DNA of 64,000 nt from Neorhizobium sp. JUb45 (GCF_004343585.1 NZ_SLYW01000002.1:372001-436000); one strand, 5' to 3'. Counted from the first letter of the stretch, positions 1 through 8,052 are shown. Numbers and translations: made by a program. The notes: generated by a model not told the origin, from the letters alone.

Positions 1-2
1 TC

Positions 3-110
3 ACCACGGAAGAGACCGAAAACTTTCTCGTCAATCGCGAATTGCGCGACGTGCCGCTGACGCAGGAAGATATGGCCTGGGTCAACGGCGTGCGGCCGCT
101 TTCGGTGTAA
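3..110 (+). CDS. C-terminal fragment of an unidentified protein
   Basis: The window opens inside a reading frame that ends in TAA at 108-110. The visible tail, about 35 residues, is acidic to neutral and ends GVRPLSV. It contains no domain motif I recognise. It might be the end of a small Rhizobiales conserved protein (DUF5330 came to mind, unverified). The gene runs toward the convergent sufE-like gene, whose stop lies about 60 bases downstream. Confidence 0.5.
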   Translation, partial: TTEETENFLVNRELRDVPLTQEDMAWVNGVRPLSV

Positions 111-171
111 TTACAGCCTGTCCGGGCCAGATGTCCGAGTGGGGAAACACTGTTGCCCCGCTGGCGGTCAT

Positions 172-594
172 TCAGGCCGGCGCCAATGCCAAAGCTTCCT
201 CGCGGATACGCTTGACCATCGAGCGCAGACCATTGGCGCGCTGGGAAGAAAGGTTTTCCACCAGACCGATACGGTCAAAGATTTCGATCGCGTCCGTTGT
301 GGCGATTTCGGATGCCTTTTTGCCGGAATAGACGGCGAGCACGATGGCGACGAGGCCGCGCACGATATGGGCGTCGCTATCGCCTTCGAAGGTCATCACC
401 GGATCTGCGGCATCATCGGCCACATGGCTGACCAGCCAGACCTGACTGGCGCAGCCATTCACCTTGTAGCGAGCATCGCGCTTGTCTTCCGGCAGTTCCG
501 GCAGCGCTTTGCCGAGTTCGATGACGTAGCGATAACGGTCTTCCCAATCGTCGAGAAAGGCAAAGTCGTCGATGATGGTTTCGAGGCTGGCCAT
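172..594 (-). CDS. sufE: SufE family Fe-S cluster assembly protein
   Basis: A 140-residue protein of the SufE family, which accepts persulfide sulfur from a cysteine desulfurase (SufS/SufE pair) for Fe-S cluster assembly in the cytoplasm. The conserved cysteine sits in KVNGCASQVW at about residue 48, as in other SufE proteins, and the length is normal for the family. I chose the ATG at 592-594 because an AGGAG box lies five bases upstream. The open frame extends further upstream but that part has no family resemblance. It stands alone, with no suf operon visible, which is common for the SufE-like paralogue of rhizobia. It is divergent from selO. Confidence 0.9.
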   Translation of the reverse strand: MASLETIIDDFAFLDDWEDRYRYVIELGKALPELPEDKRDARYKVNGCASQVWLVSHVADDAADPVMTFEGDSDAHIVRGLVAIVLAVYSGKKASEIATTDAIEIFDRIGLVENLSSQRANGLRSMVKRIREEALALAPA

Positions 595-743
595 ATGCAC
601 TCCTGCTTTTATCCGCTTCATATAGGCAGGATGGGCCGGGGGCAAAACGAAAAGTTTGGTGCTGCGTGCTGCTTGGAGCGAGGTTGCGAATCCGGCGCGT
701 GTCACCATATTCGAATGAGCCGAATAGTGCCCGGAGACCTGCC

Positions 744-2246
744 ATGTTCCACTTCGACAACAGCTATACCCGCCTGCCGGAGCGTTTTTATGCATCCGTC
801 TATCCGGAGGCAGTCGAGGGCCCGAAACTTTTGAAATTTAATGCTGATCTGGCGCGCGAGCTGCAGCTGGATGCGCAGGCACTCGGCCCGGATGCGGATG
901 AAAACCGGCTGGCGGCGATATTTGGCGGCAATGTTCTGCCCGCCGGCGCCGAGCCGATCGCCATGGCCTATGCCGGCCACCAGTTCGGCAATTTTGTGCC
1001 GCAGCTGGGCGATGGACGGGCGATCCTGCTGGGCGAAGTGATCGATGTGAACGGCAAACGCCGCGATATCCAGCTGAAGGGGGCGGGGCCGACGCCCTAT
1101 TCACGCCGGGGTGACGGACGCGCCGCACTGGGGCCGGTGCTGCGGGAATATATCGTCTCCGAAGCTTTCGCCGCACTCGGCATTCCGGCAACGCGGGCAT
1201 TGGCGGCGGTGGCGACCGGCGAGGCGGTGTATCGCGAGACCCCGCAGCAGGGCGCGGTGTTTGTGCGCGTGGCGGCCAGCCATGTGCGGATCGGCACGTT
1301 CCAGTTTCTGGCCGCCAGGAGTGACACTGACGGCATCCGGGTGCTGGCGGATTATGTGATCGAGCGGCATTATCCCGATCTGAAAGCGGAACAGAATCCG
1401 TATCTTGCACTGTTGCGGGGCGTGGCGGAGCGGCAAGCGAAGCTTGTGGCGCGCTGGCTGGGTGTCGGTTTCATCCATGGGGTGATGAACACCGACAACA
1501 TGACGATTTCGGGCGAAACGATCGATTTCGGGCCGTGCGCCTTTCTCGATGAATACGAGCCGATGAAAGTGTTTTCCTCGATCGATGCGCAGGGGCGTTA
1601 TGCCTATCGCAACCAGCCGGGCATCGCCCAGTGGAACATCGCGCGGCTGGCGGAATGCCTGTTGCCGTTGATCGATGCCGATGAGGAAAAGGCCGTGGAG
1701 GCGGCAAACGGCTTGTTGAAGGAGTTTGGCGAGCGGTTCCAAGTGGCGTGGCTTGCCGAGTTTTCGCAGAAAATCGGCCTGTCGACCGGCAAGGAGGGTG
1801 ATGGCGATCTGGTGCAGGGTCTGCTTGGCGCCATGCACAAGGGCGAGGCGGATTTTACGTTGACCTGTCGACGGTTGGCCGATGCGGTGACGCCGGAAGG
1901 GGACGCGGCGTTTCTGCAAGAATTTTCAGATGGTGTGATGGAGGCCGGAGTGACGGCCAGGGCTGCAGCGGCGGACTGGCTGGCCGGGTGGCGGCTGAGG
2001 CTGGAGTGGGATGGCCGGGGGCCCGAGGTGCAGCGGGCGGCGATGCGGGCCAAAAACCCGGCGATCATTGCCCGCAACCACCGTATCGAGGAAGCGATTT
2101 CGGCTGCCAATTACGGTGATTTCAGCTTTTTCGAACGGCTGACGACGGCGCTGGAGAAGCCCTATGAGGACCAGCCGGAATTTGCCGACCTGATGACGCC
2201 GCCGACGGTGGATCAGCGGGTGATGCGGACGTTTTGCGGGACGTGA
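744..2246 (+). CDS. selO: SelO / YdiU family protein adenylyltransferase
   Basis: A 500-residue SelO (YdiU) pseudokinase-fold enzyme. Characterised members transfer AMP from ATP to Ser, Thr or Tyr of target proteins and are linked to redox homeostasis. Visible signatures are the N-terminal RLPERFYASV, the glycine-rich GDGRA segments, KGAGPTPYSRRGDGRAALG, HGVMNTDNM at about residues 243-251 and the metal-binding IDFGPC at about 259. The last two correspond to the catalytic region. Full length compared with E. coli YdiU (about 480). The ATG at 744 follows a GGAGA box and begins at the family N-terminus; an in-frame ATG further upstream has no conserved sequence after it. Confidence 0.93.
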   Translation: MFHFDNSYTRLPERFYASVYPEAVEGPKLLKFNADLARELQLDAQALGPDADENRLAAIFGGNVLPAGAEPIAMAYAGHQFGNFVPQLGDGRAILLGEVIDVNGKRRDIQLKGAGPTPYSRRGDGRAALGPVLREYIVSEAFAALGIPATRALAAVATGEAVYRETPQQGAVFVRVAASHVRIGTFQFLAARSDTDGIRVLADYVIERHYPDLKAEQNPYLALLRGVAERQAKLVARWLGVGFIHGVMNTDNMTISGETIDFGPCAFLDEYEPMKVFSSIDAQGRYAYRNQPGIAQWNIARLAECLLPLIDADEEKAVEAANGLLKEFGERFQVAWLAEFSQKIGLSTGKEGDGDLVQGLLGAMHKGEADFTLTCRRLADAVTPEGDAAFLQEFSDGVMEAGVTARAAAADWLAGWRLRLEWDGRGPEVQRAAMRAKNPAIIARNHRIEEAISAANYGDFSFFERLTTALEKPYEDQPEFADLMTPPTVDQRVMRTFCGT

Positions 2247-2252
2247 TTGGCA

Positions 2253-2888
2253 TCAGTCGCTGAAGGGGATCTCGCTATAGCCGATGCCTTTGAGGCCGCC
2301 TTTTTCGGCGGCAGCACGAAATGTTTCGGAGACAAAGGGAGGAAAAGTTGGCAGGCGCGTGTCGACCCAGAGATGGTGGGCACCGACCTGATCGCGGTTC
2401 GCGAAGAGCTTGCTTGCATTCGTTATCTGCCACAAGCCTGTGGCCGGGCTCATGACAGCAGTCGTTCTCACCTGATCCATCCCGTCGATACGCACACAGG
2501 GGTAAACCCAGAAATAGTCGGCAGCATGTGTTTTGTCTTTCCAAACCAATTCCATGGGTGCGAACTGATGGCGACCGGGCTCCAATTCTTCGATGACCTC
2601 ACGAAGAGCTTTGCTTGTCAGAAATAGGCCGTGTGCCTTAAACAAGGCCGTGAGATTGCGCCTGGGGCCGCCCAACATCACCCGGGATGGCAAATGCGTC
2701 GTATCAACCGGAGTGCCCTGATAGTCAAAGCGCTGGAAGATGATGCCGCCGTCAGCATTTATTGCAGCTTTTGCGACCGGGTGAAAATCAAATCCGAGGG
2801 GAGCGACCTTGTTGAAGTCGCCGTCCAGTGGCTTCGCTTCGTAGTTCGTATCTTCAGGCGTATCGCAATAAATCGAGAAGATCGGCAT
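2253..2888 (-). CDS. Imm11 (DUF1629)-like orphan immunity protein
   Basis: A 211-residue cytoplasmic protein without signal peptide or membrane segment. The central part, GLFLTSKALREVIEE followed by QFAPMELVWKDK and a YFWVYPC segment, matches the layout I recall for Imm11/DUF1629 proteins, which are predicted immunity proteins of polymorphic toxin systems. The ATG at 2886-2888 has a GAGG box at good spacing. No toxin gene, VgrG, PAAR or Rhs gene lies next to it, so if the assignment holds this is an orphan immunity gene. It converges with selO, with six bases between the stops. The family call rests on pattern memory only. Confidence 0.5.
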   Translation of the reverse strand: MPIFSIYCDTPEDTNYEAKPLDGDFNKVAPLGFDFHPVAKAAINADGGIIFQRFDYQGTPVDTTHLPSRVMLGGPRRNLTALFKAHGLFLTSKALREVIEELEPGRHQFAPMELVWKDKTHAADYFWVYPCVRIDGMDQVRTTAVMSPATGLWQITNASKLFANRDQVGAHHLWVDTRLPTFPPFVSETFRAAAEKGGLKGIGYSEIPFSD

Positions 2889-2929
2889 TCATGGCCTCGG
2901 TATTGATTTCGGTTTTATGCGAAGCTGAC

Positions 2930-3367
2930 CTACCGCAGCCTTTTCCCATCCGCGTCGATCACCTCTTCCCCGTCTTCCTTTGAAAACGGACCCTTGTGCG
3001 TGTCCGGCAAGATATCCAATACCAGTTCTGAAGGGCGGGCGAGGCGTGTGCCGAGATCCGTCACCACGAAGGGGCGGTTGATGAGGATCGGGGTATTGAG
3101 CATTGCATCGAGAAGCGCGTCGTCGGACAGCGCCGGGTCGTCGAGGCCGAGTTCGGCATAGGGCGTGCCTTTTTCGCGGATCGCCTCGCGGATGCTGAGG
3201 CCGGCATTCCAGATCATCTGCAGCAATTCGGCGCGGCTTGGCGGGGTTTGCAGGTATTCGATGATTTCGGGCTCGATGCCGGCATTGTGGATCAGCGCCA
3301 GCGTGTTGCGCGAGGTACCGCAGGCAGGGTTGTGATAGATTTTTGCGCGCATCAGGGTGCTTTTCAT
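2930..3367 (-). CDS. arsC: Arsenate reductase (glutaredoxin-coupled ArsC family)
   Basis: A 145-residue thioredoxin-fold ArsC-type reductase that would reduce arsenate to arsenite using glutathione/glutaredoxin. The active-site loop is YHNPACGTSRNTL near residues 11-23, with the catalytic Cys and downstream Arg of the family. The FVVTDLGTRLARPSELVLDIL tract, read in pieces, is the usual ArsC C-terminal region. An internal ATG at 3350-3352 gives a 140-residue alternative. It lies 22 bases downstream of the DapA-family gene on the same strand, so the two are probably co-transcribed. There is no arsR, arsB or acr3 in the window, so an isolated housekeeping ArsC/Spx-like role is possible. Confidence 0.9.
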   Translation of the reverse strand: MKSTLMRAKIYHNPACGTSRNTLALIHNAGIEPEIIEYLQTPPSRAELLQMIWNAGLSIREAIREKGTPYAELGLDDPALSDDALLDAMLNTPILINRPFVVTDLGTRLARPSELVLDILPDTHKGPFSKEDGEEVIDADGKRLR

Positions 3368-3389
3368 TCAATGGGTTGGGGCTGTCGGC

Positions 3390-4295
3390 TCAGCGTTCGG
3401 GCAAAGCCGCAATCGCCTGTTCGATCTCCGGCAGCAGCGTGTCGGCAAGGGGTAGGAGCGGGCGCGGCGGCTGGGCGGTGGTGAGGCCGAGAAGGTTTGC
3501 GGCGGCATAGATCACTCGCAGGCTGCCATGCGCCTTGAACAGCGCCCAGAGCGGTTCGAACATGGCATCGATACGGGCGACCTCGGCGGCGTTGTGTTCC
3601 TTCGCCGCCTTGACGAGGGCTGCGGCCGGATGTGGAAACAGGCCGGCGACCACACAATAGAACGCATCCGCGCCGGCCAGCAGCGCATCGCCCATGTGCC
3701 AGTCGCCGCTGTAGCCGATGGAAAAGGTGGCCGGCGTCTTTTGGCGCAGGCGGGTGATCTCGCCTGAAAAATCGAGGTCCTTTGCGAGTGGCATCTTGAT
3801 CGCGGCGATATTGGGCAGTTCGGCAAGGCGGGCGATCAGCGTCTCGCTGAAGGTGAAATGGGTGGTGGACGGGTTGTTGTAGATCGTCAGCGGCAGGTCG
3901 GTGGTGGCGGCGACGGTGGCGTAATGCTGATAGGCTTCATCCTGCGTCAGCGGCGTGTAGGAGACAGGCGCGAGCAGCAGGGCATCGGCACCGGCAGAGG
4001 CGGCATCGCGGGCAAGCGCCTGCACCTCGTCTGTGCGCATCGCGCCGATGCCGGCGATGACCGGCAGTTTCTTGGCAACCGCCTCGACGGCGGCATCAAG
4101 CGCGCGTCGGCGTTCTTCGCGGGTGAGATAGGCATAGGTGCCGGTGCTGCCGAGCAGGCCGATAGAGTTTGCCTTGCCATCGACGATGCGGGCGAGCAGA
4201 GCCTGCAGGGCATCGGTATCGACGCGGCCGCTTTCATCCGCCGGCGTGAGCGGGAAGGCGGAGAGGCCGGTAAACAGCGGCAGCGGCTTTGGCAT
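3390..4295 (-). CDS. DapA/NAL-family class I aldolase
   Basis: A 301-residue TIM-barrel protein of the dihydrodipicolinate synthase / N-acetylneuraminate lyase superfamily. The substrate-carboxylate loop reads GSTGT at 49-53 in place of the DapA GTTGE. The catalytic Tyr is in IYNNP (about Y139) and the Schiff-base Lys in AAIKMP (about K167). Because the loop differs from true DapA, and rhizobia usually carry a dapA elsewhere plus many paralogues, the substrate is uncertain. The ATG at 4293-4295 is the family N-terminus; the open frame extends 46 codons further upstream without resemblance. Likely operon with arsC. Confidence 0.85.
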   Translation of the reverse strand: MPKPLPLFTGLSAFPLTPADESGRVDTDALQALLARIVDGKANSIGLLGSTGTYAYLTREERRRALDAAVEAVAKKLPVIAGIGAMRTDEVQALARDAASAGADALLLAPVSYTPLTQDEAYQHYATVAATTDLPLTIYNNPSTTHFTFSETLIARLAELPNIAAIKMPLAKDLDFSGEITRLRQKTPATFSIGYSGDWHMGDALLAGADAFYCVVAGLFPHPAAALVKAAKEHNAAEVARIDAMFEPLWALFKAHGSLRVIYAAANLLGLTTAQPPRPLLPLADTLLPEIEQAIAALPER

Positions 4296-4375
4296 GTCTG
4301 GCACTTTCAAAACGGGAGACGCGGCAAGGGCGCCACTATGCGGGATTGGGCGGGATGTGCAAGCGGGGGCGGCAC

Positions 4376-4555
4376 CTATCCCAACAGGCGCAGAAAACCT
4401 AGGGGATCCGCTCCAATCATAAAGCCAAGCCATGCCCCGACCGGCGCGAACAGCAGGGCAGCAAGGGGACCGGCAAGGCCAAAGCCCAGCAGGCCCCCGC
4501 CCAAAATGCCGAGGATGCTCAGTATTACTGCAAATATCTCTTGGGCTCTGGCCAT
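4376..4555 (-). CDS. Tiny glycine-rich membrane protein (59 aa)
   Basis: A 59-codon reading frame with a long hydrophobic, glycine-rich stretch (residues 8-50, including ILGGGLLGFGLAGPLAALLF), long enough for one or two membrane helices. The ATG at 4553-4555 has GGAG only one base upstream. The same frame stays open 16 codons further upstream, with a helical charged sequence ending IERAHFWR, until a TAG. So either initiation is non-canonical or this is the 3' remnant of a longer gene. It lies between the DapA-family gene and the GTA cluster. No family recognised. Confidence 0.5.
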   Translation of the reverse strand: MARAQEIFAVILSILGILGGGLLGFGLAGPLAALLFAPVGAWLGFMIGADPLGFLRLLG

Positions 4556-4637
4556 TCTCCAGAAGTGTGCACGCTCAATGCGTTCTTCAATGGAGGCGGC
4601 CAGCTAACATTGAAATCATGAAATAGGAAAATAATCC

Positions 4638-4666
4638 TTGACGGCGTGACGGTCGTCTGATAGGTT
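4638..4666 (+). promoter_or_regulatory. Candidate promoter of the GTA cluster
   Basis: TTGACG at 4638-4643, a 17-base spacer, then TAGGTT at 4661-4666. This is a reasonable housekeeping sigma -35/-10 pair about 110 bases before the first GTA gene. It is the only clear promoter-like sequence ahead of the cluster. No convincing CtrA full site (TTAA-N7-TTAA) was found here. Confidence 0.35.
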
Positions 4667-4774
4667 TTATGCATAGTCGGAGAGTTGCGGGTTGGCGCTT
4701 CTCCGGTGACAGAACTCCGGTTTTTGTTGGGTTTGTGGGCGCTGGTCTTTTGGCCGGCGCGGAGGACGTTTGGC

Positions 4775-5326
4775 ATGTCCGATGATTTTGACGATTTCGA
4801 TGTGGGCCTGTTTGGCACCTGGGGCGATGCGGATGATGCGCCTTTGATGGGTTTGGCGCAGGGCGTCCTGCTTGAGATGAAATCGGCTGAAGCGCTGCGG
4901 GCCGAGGAGCAGGCGGCCAGCGACATGCGGCCGATCCTCAACGAGGCGACGCTGGAATTGCGCAAGCAGTTCGAGACGTTTCGCGGCCTGCGCTGCGGTG
5001 CCGAGGTGATGCTGGCCGACGGCGATGAGGCGGCGCAGAAACTGGCGCGCGCCGACATCAAGGCAGCGATCGATGCGATGTCGCTGATCGTGCGCACGCT
5101 GGAGAAGATCGACAGTTTGCAGCGGCAGTTTGCCCGCGACCGCCAGGCCGAGGCCGAGCGGGTGGCGGATCAGGGCGGGTATCAGGAGGCGCTTCGTGAA
5201 GTCGAACGGCTTATCGATGAACGCGCCGAGGAACGATATCGCCAACGGTGCCTCGCTGCAGGTCTTGACCCTGAAGAGCCCGGCGGTGCGGCTGGGGATG
5301 GAGCGCCAGCGCCCGACACGGGCTGA
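4775..5326 (+). CDS. Putative GTA small terminase subunit (gp1-like)
   Basis: A 183-residue, strongly charged, mostly helical protein encoded immediately before the large terminase, the position of g1 (small terminase) in RcGTA-type clusters. It starts with an acidic MSDDFDDFD segment. The middle, residues 60-150, is rich in Glu, Arg, Ala and Leu and suited to coiled coil, as in small terminases. The ATG at 4775 follows a GAGGA box; an upstream in-frame extension looks non-coding. The last 100 bases overlap a longer open version of the terL frame. The role comes mainly from position and composition; the sequence itself is not recognisable. Confidence 0.6.
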   Translation: MSDDFDDFDVGLFGTWGDADDAPLMGLAQGVLLEMKSAEALRAEEQAASDMRPILNEATLELRKQFETFRGLRCGAEVMLADGDEAAQKLARADIKAAIDAMSLIVRTLEKIDSLQRQFARDRQAEAERVADQGGYQEALREVERLIDERAEERYRQRCLAAGLDPEEPGGAAGDGAPAPDTG

Positions 5327-5366
5327 GGAGGAGGTTGTCGAGGTTCTGGGGCCGCATGGGGATGCG

Positions 5367-7016
5367 ATGAGCGGGATTGAAGATGTTCGGCGACGGGCCC
5401 TGTTGGCTTTGGGGGCGGGCGGGGGATTGGCAAAGAGCATTGATGCGGGTGGAGGGTGTGAGCCGATTTCGGATGTTTCAGGGCTGGAAATACCCCCTTC
5501 TACACCAGAGAAACTGTCGATGGGGATGGAGGGTTGCCACAACAATCTTCTCCCCATCGGGGAGAAGTGCCGGAGCGATAGCGAGGCGATGAGGGGGCTA
5601 CATGGCACGGCGCGGATGACGGCTCCCCCCTCATCCGACCCTTCGGGCCACCGCCGGGGCGAGCCACGGGTCTCGCCCGTCCTTCGGACCCCCGCAGGGG
5701 AGAAGAAATCGGGAGATTGCCGAAACGCTTCGCTTCCTTCCGACATCGCCGATAACGCATTGCTCACACCGCATCTCCACGCCATCGAACGCGAATGGTT
5801 CATGACCGGCCGCACCGCCCAGAAGCCGCCCGAGGGCGACTGGCGCACGTGGCTGCTGATGGGCGGGCGTGGATCCGGCAAGACGCGGGCGGGGGCGGAG
5901 TGGGTGCATGCGCTGGCCTGTGCGGCGCAGCGATCCGATCTGCGCATCGCGCTGGTGGCGGAAACGCTGGGGGATGCGCGCGAGGTGATGGTGGACGGGG
6001 CGTCGGGCATCTGCCGCATCGCCCGCAAGAACCTGCCGGATTTCGAGGTATCGCGGCGCAGGCTGGTGTGGCCGAACGGCGCGGTGGCGCAGATCTTTTC
6101 CTCGGAAGATCCCGAGAGCCTGCGCGGGCCGCAATTTCATTTCGCCTGGTGCGATGAGCTGGCCAAGTGGAAACATGCGCAGGAGACGTTTGACATGCTG
6201 CAGTTCGGTCTGAGGCTGGGTTCTGATCCGCGCCAGCTGGTGACGACGACGCCGCGGCCGGTGCCGGTGCTGAAACGGTTGATCGCCGATCCGACGACGC
6301 ATCTGGTGCGGATGTCGACGGCGGCCAATGCCGGCAATCTGGCGCCGGGCTTCATGGCTGTGCTGGAAAGCCGCTATGGCGGCACGCGGCTGGGGCGGCA
6401 GGAAATTGCCGGCGAGCTGATCGAGGACCGTGCCGACGCTTTGTGGAAACGTGCCGATCTGGAAGCCTGCGTGACGCGGGCGCATGGAGTGCTGAAACGC
6501 ATCGTGGTGGCGGTGGACCCGCCTGCCGGTTCCGGCGAGGGATCGTGCTGCGGCATCGTGGTGGCCGGGATCGAGGAGAAGGATGTCTCTGCCGGCGGTT
6601 ACGGGCGGGCCGTGGTTCTGGCCGATTGTTCGGTCGAGGGATTGAGCCCGGCCGGATGGGCGCAGGCGGTGGTGAAGGCCTATAAACGGTTTGCCGCCGA
6701 CCGGGTGGTGGCCGAGGTCAACCAGGGCGGCGAGATGGTGACGGCCATGCTGAAAAGCGTCGATGCCGGATTGCCGGTGACGATGGTGCGGGCGAGCCGT
6801 GGCAAGTTTTTGCGCGCCGAGCCGGTGGCAGCCCTCTATGAGCAGGGGCGTGTGCTGCATGCGGGGCGGTTTGTCGGGCTGGAAGATCAGATGTGCGACT
6901 TTGGACCGGACGGGCTTTCGTCAGGCCGTTCGCCGGACCGGCTGGATGCGCTGGTCTGGGCGCTGACGGCGCTGGTGCTGGAGGGCCAAGGGGTGCCGCG
7001 GGTGCGCGGGATCTGA
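5367..7016 (+). CDS. GTA/phage large terminase (TerL, gp2-like), 5' region altered by a repeat
   Basis: DNA-packaging ATPase/nuclease of an RcGTA-type particle. The conserved core begins near 5745. Walker A GGRGSGKT is encoded at about 5862-5886, the Walker B-like FHFAWCDELAKW near 6140, the RNase H-like nuclease begins at VVAVDPPAG (about 6510), and the C-terminal acidic motif is SPDRLDALVWAL. Family members are about 400-450 residues; the core from 5745 fits. Upstream, the frame is open through an interspersed palindromic repeat (5547-5721) back past 5367, where an ATG has a GGGGA box six bases upstream. I give that start, which makes 549 residues. Alternatives are TTG 5760 or ATG 5802, both without a good ribosome site. 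The start is therefore uncertain, the function is not. Confidence 0.8.
   Translation: MSGIEDVRRRALLALGAGGGLAKSIDAGGGCEPISDVSGLEIPPSTPEKLSMGMEGCHNNLLPIGEKCRSDSEAMRGLHGTARMTAPPSSDPSGHRRGEPRVSPVLRTPAGEKKSGDCRNASLPSDIADNALLTPHLHAIEREWFMTGRTAQKPPEGDWRTWLLMGGRGSGKTRAGAEWVHALACAAQRSDLRIALVAETLGDAREVMVDGASGICRIARKNLPDFEVSRRRLVWPNGAVAQIFSSEDPESLRGPQFHFAWCDELAKWKHAQETFDMLQFGLRLGSDPRQLVTTTPRPVPVLKRLIADPTTHLVRMSTAANAGNLAPGFMAVLESRYGGTRLGRQEIAGELIEDRADALWKRADLEACVTRAHGVLKRIVVAVDPPAGSGEGSCCGIVVAGIEEKDVSAGGYGRAVVLADCSVEGLSPAGWAQAVVKAYKRFAADRVVAEVNQGGEMVTAMLKSVDAGLPVTMVRASRGKFLRAEPVAALYEQGRVLHAGRFVGLEDQMCDFGPDGLSSGRSPDRLDALVWALTALVLEGQGVPRVRGI
5547..5721 (+). repeat. Interspersed palindromic repeat, family A/D mosaic, inside the terL frame
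   Basis: Begins with the hairpin CTTCTCCCC-ATC-GGGGAGAAG, continues with a GCCGGAGCG...GCGATGAGGGGG block and the complementary CCCCCTCATCCGACCCTTCGG block, as in the repeat at 8400-8543. Its right part (GGGGCGAGCCACGG, then TCTCGCCCGTCCTTCGGAC) matches the repeat at 38832-39012 instead, so this copy is a mosaic. It adds about 58 codons to the terL reading frame without a stop. Confidence 0.85.
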
Positions 7017-7054
7017 CGCCGCGAACGAGCAATCTTGCTGACGCCGGCATGGGG

Positions 7055-7080
7055 CGTCCCGCATCGAAAAACGCGGGACG
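7055..7080. terminator. Stem-loop between terL and a convergent small ORF
   Basis: CGTCCCGC (7055-7062) and GCGGGACG (7073-7080) form a perfect 8-bp stem with a 10-base loop. It lies between the convergent ends of terL and the reverse-strand small ORF. There is no U-tract on either side, so termination is only suggested by position. Confidence 0.4.
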
Positions 7081-7089
7081 AAAACTGTA

Positions 7090-7218
7090 TCAGCGTTTGG
7101 TGGTCACGGCTGGCGCGCTTTCGCGGACCTGGCGCCACTCGGACTCGAGACGTTCGGCGACATGCTGGGGGATCGGCTGTTTCACGGGCAGGGCGGAAGC
7201 TTGCTGGCGCATCATCAT
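7090..7218 (-). CDS. Small ORF, 42 aa, unknown
   Basis: Three consecutive ATG codons (7210-7218) follow a GGAG box three bases before the first, so the second or third is better spaced. The 40-42 residue product is basic and has QHVAERLESEWRQVRESAP in the middle, compatible with a helix, and ends TTKR. No family recognised. It is antisense-oriented within the GTA cluster, between terL and the endolysin gene. Confidence 0.45.
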   Translation of the reverse strand: MMMRQQASALPVKQPIPQHVAERLESEWRQVRESAPAVTTKR

Positions 7219-7371
7219 GATCTCCTTCATTGAAAAACCGACGGGTAACGCCCGACATCCCAGTTGGTTCCATATTGTGAACAGAAAGTAAATCGGGCCT
7301 TAAGCCGTTAAAACGATTTAGTTTTTCTAAACCGATTGAAAATCGTCATTTAATTTGGGGCGGTGTTGGCC

Positions 7372-7977
7372 ATGGCTGTGGACAAGGTCCGGTTTTTCGA
7401 TCGTGTGCGTCAAAACCCCTTTGGCGGCAGGCTTTTGCGTACGCAGGTCACCGGCATGGAAACGATTGTCGATGGCTGGAGCCTGCATTCCAGAGCGGCT
7501 GATCCGGCGCTTGCCTATGTGATGGCGACGGCCTTTCACGAAACGGCTGGCACCATGCAGCCGGTGCGCGAAACGCTGGCGAAAAGCGACGGCGAGGCGG
7601 TGGCGCGGCTGGAACGGGCCTTTGCAGCGGGGCGGTTGCCATCGGTGAAGGTGCCGTACTGGCGACCGGATGCGGAGGGCAAAAACTGGTTCGGACGCGG
7701 TTTCGTGCAACTGACGCACAGGCGCAATTACGAGGCGATGTCTGACCTGACGGGAGTGGATCTGGTGGCCGAGCCGGCGCTGGCAATGCGCACCGATATC
7801 GCCGCCAGGATTCTGATCGAGGGCATGCGGGTGGGCATATTTACCGGCTGGCGGCTGGATTACTATTTTTGCCGTGGCAAGGCCGATTGGGTGGGGGCAA
7901 GGAAGATCGTCAACGGGACGGACAGGGCGGAGCTGGTGGCGGGCTATGGACGGGCGTTTGCGGCGGCGCTGGGTTGA
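7372..7977 (+). CDS. GH19-like endolysin / chitinase-fold muramidase
   Basis: A 201-residue protein with the glycoside hydrolase 19 lysozyme-like pattern: AFHETAG at residues 54-60 (catalytic-Glu region, HET) and FGRGFVQLTHRRNY at 107-120 (the family GRGxxQLT..NY substrate loop). Phage and GTA endolysins of this type cleave peptidoglycan to release particles. No signal peptide is visible, so export would need a holin; two holin candidates lie in the cluster (10640, 24138). I chose the second ATG (7372) because it starts the basic MAVDKVRFFDRVR segment; an in-frame start three codons earlier is possible. Canonical RcGTA clusters lack a lysis gene between terL and portal. Confidence 0.8.
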   Translation: MAVDKVRFFDRVRQNPFGGRLLRTQVTGMETIVDGWSLHSRAADPALAYVMATAFHETAGTMQPVRETLAKSDGEAVARLERAFAAGRLPSVKVPYWRPDAEGKNWFGRGFVQLTHRRNYEAMSDLTGVDLVAEPALAMRTDIAARILIEGMRVGIFTGWRLDYYFCRGKADWVGARKIVNGTDRAELVAGYGRAFAAALG

Positions 7978-8052
7978 GTGCGGGCGCGTTGAAGGCGACA
8001 GCGGCACGTGTTAGCGAGCCCGAATTGCAAAAAGAATGCCCGCGGAGTTTCG

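Noticed and set aside
139..834. 231-codon plus-strand frame covering the start region of the sufE-like gene
   Set aside because: It is the complement of a clear SufE family gene, lacks a ribosome site, and the product has no family resemblance.
7295..7340. Possible Irr or CtrA site (TTTAG-TTTTT-CTAAA and TTAAGCCGTTAA) before the endolysin gene
   Set aside because: The spacing is wrong for both: the Irr box needs TTTRGAA-N3-TTCYAAA and CtrA needs TTAA-N7-TTAA.
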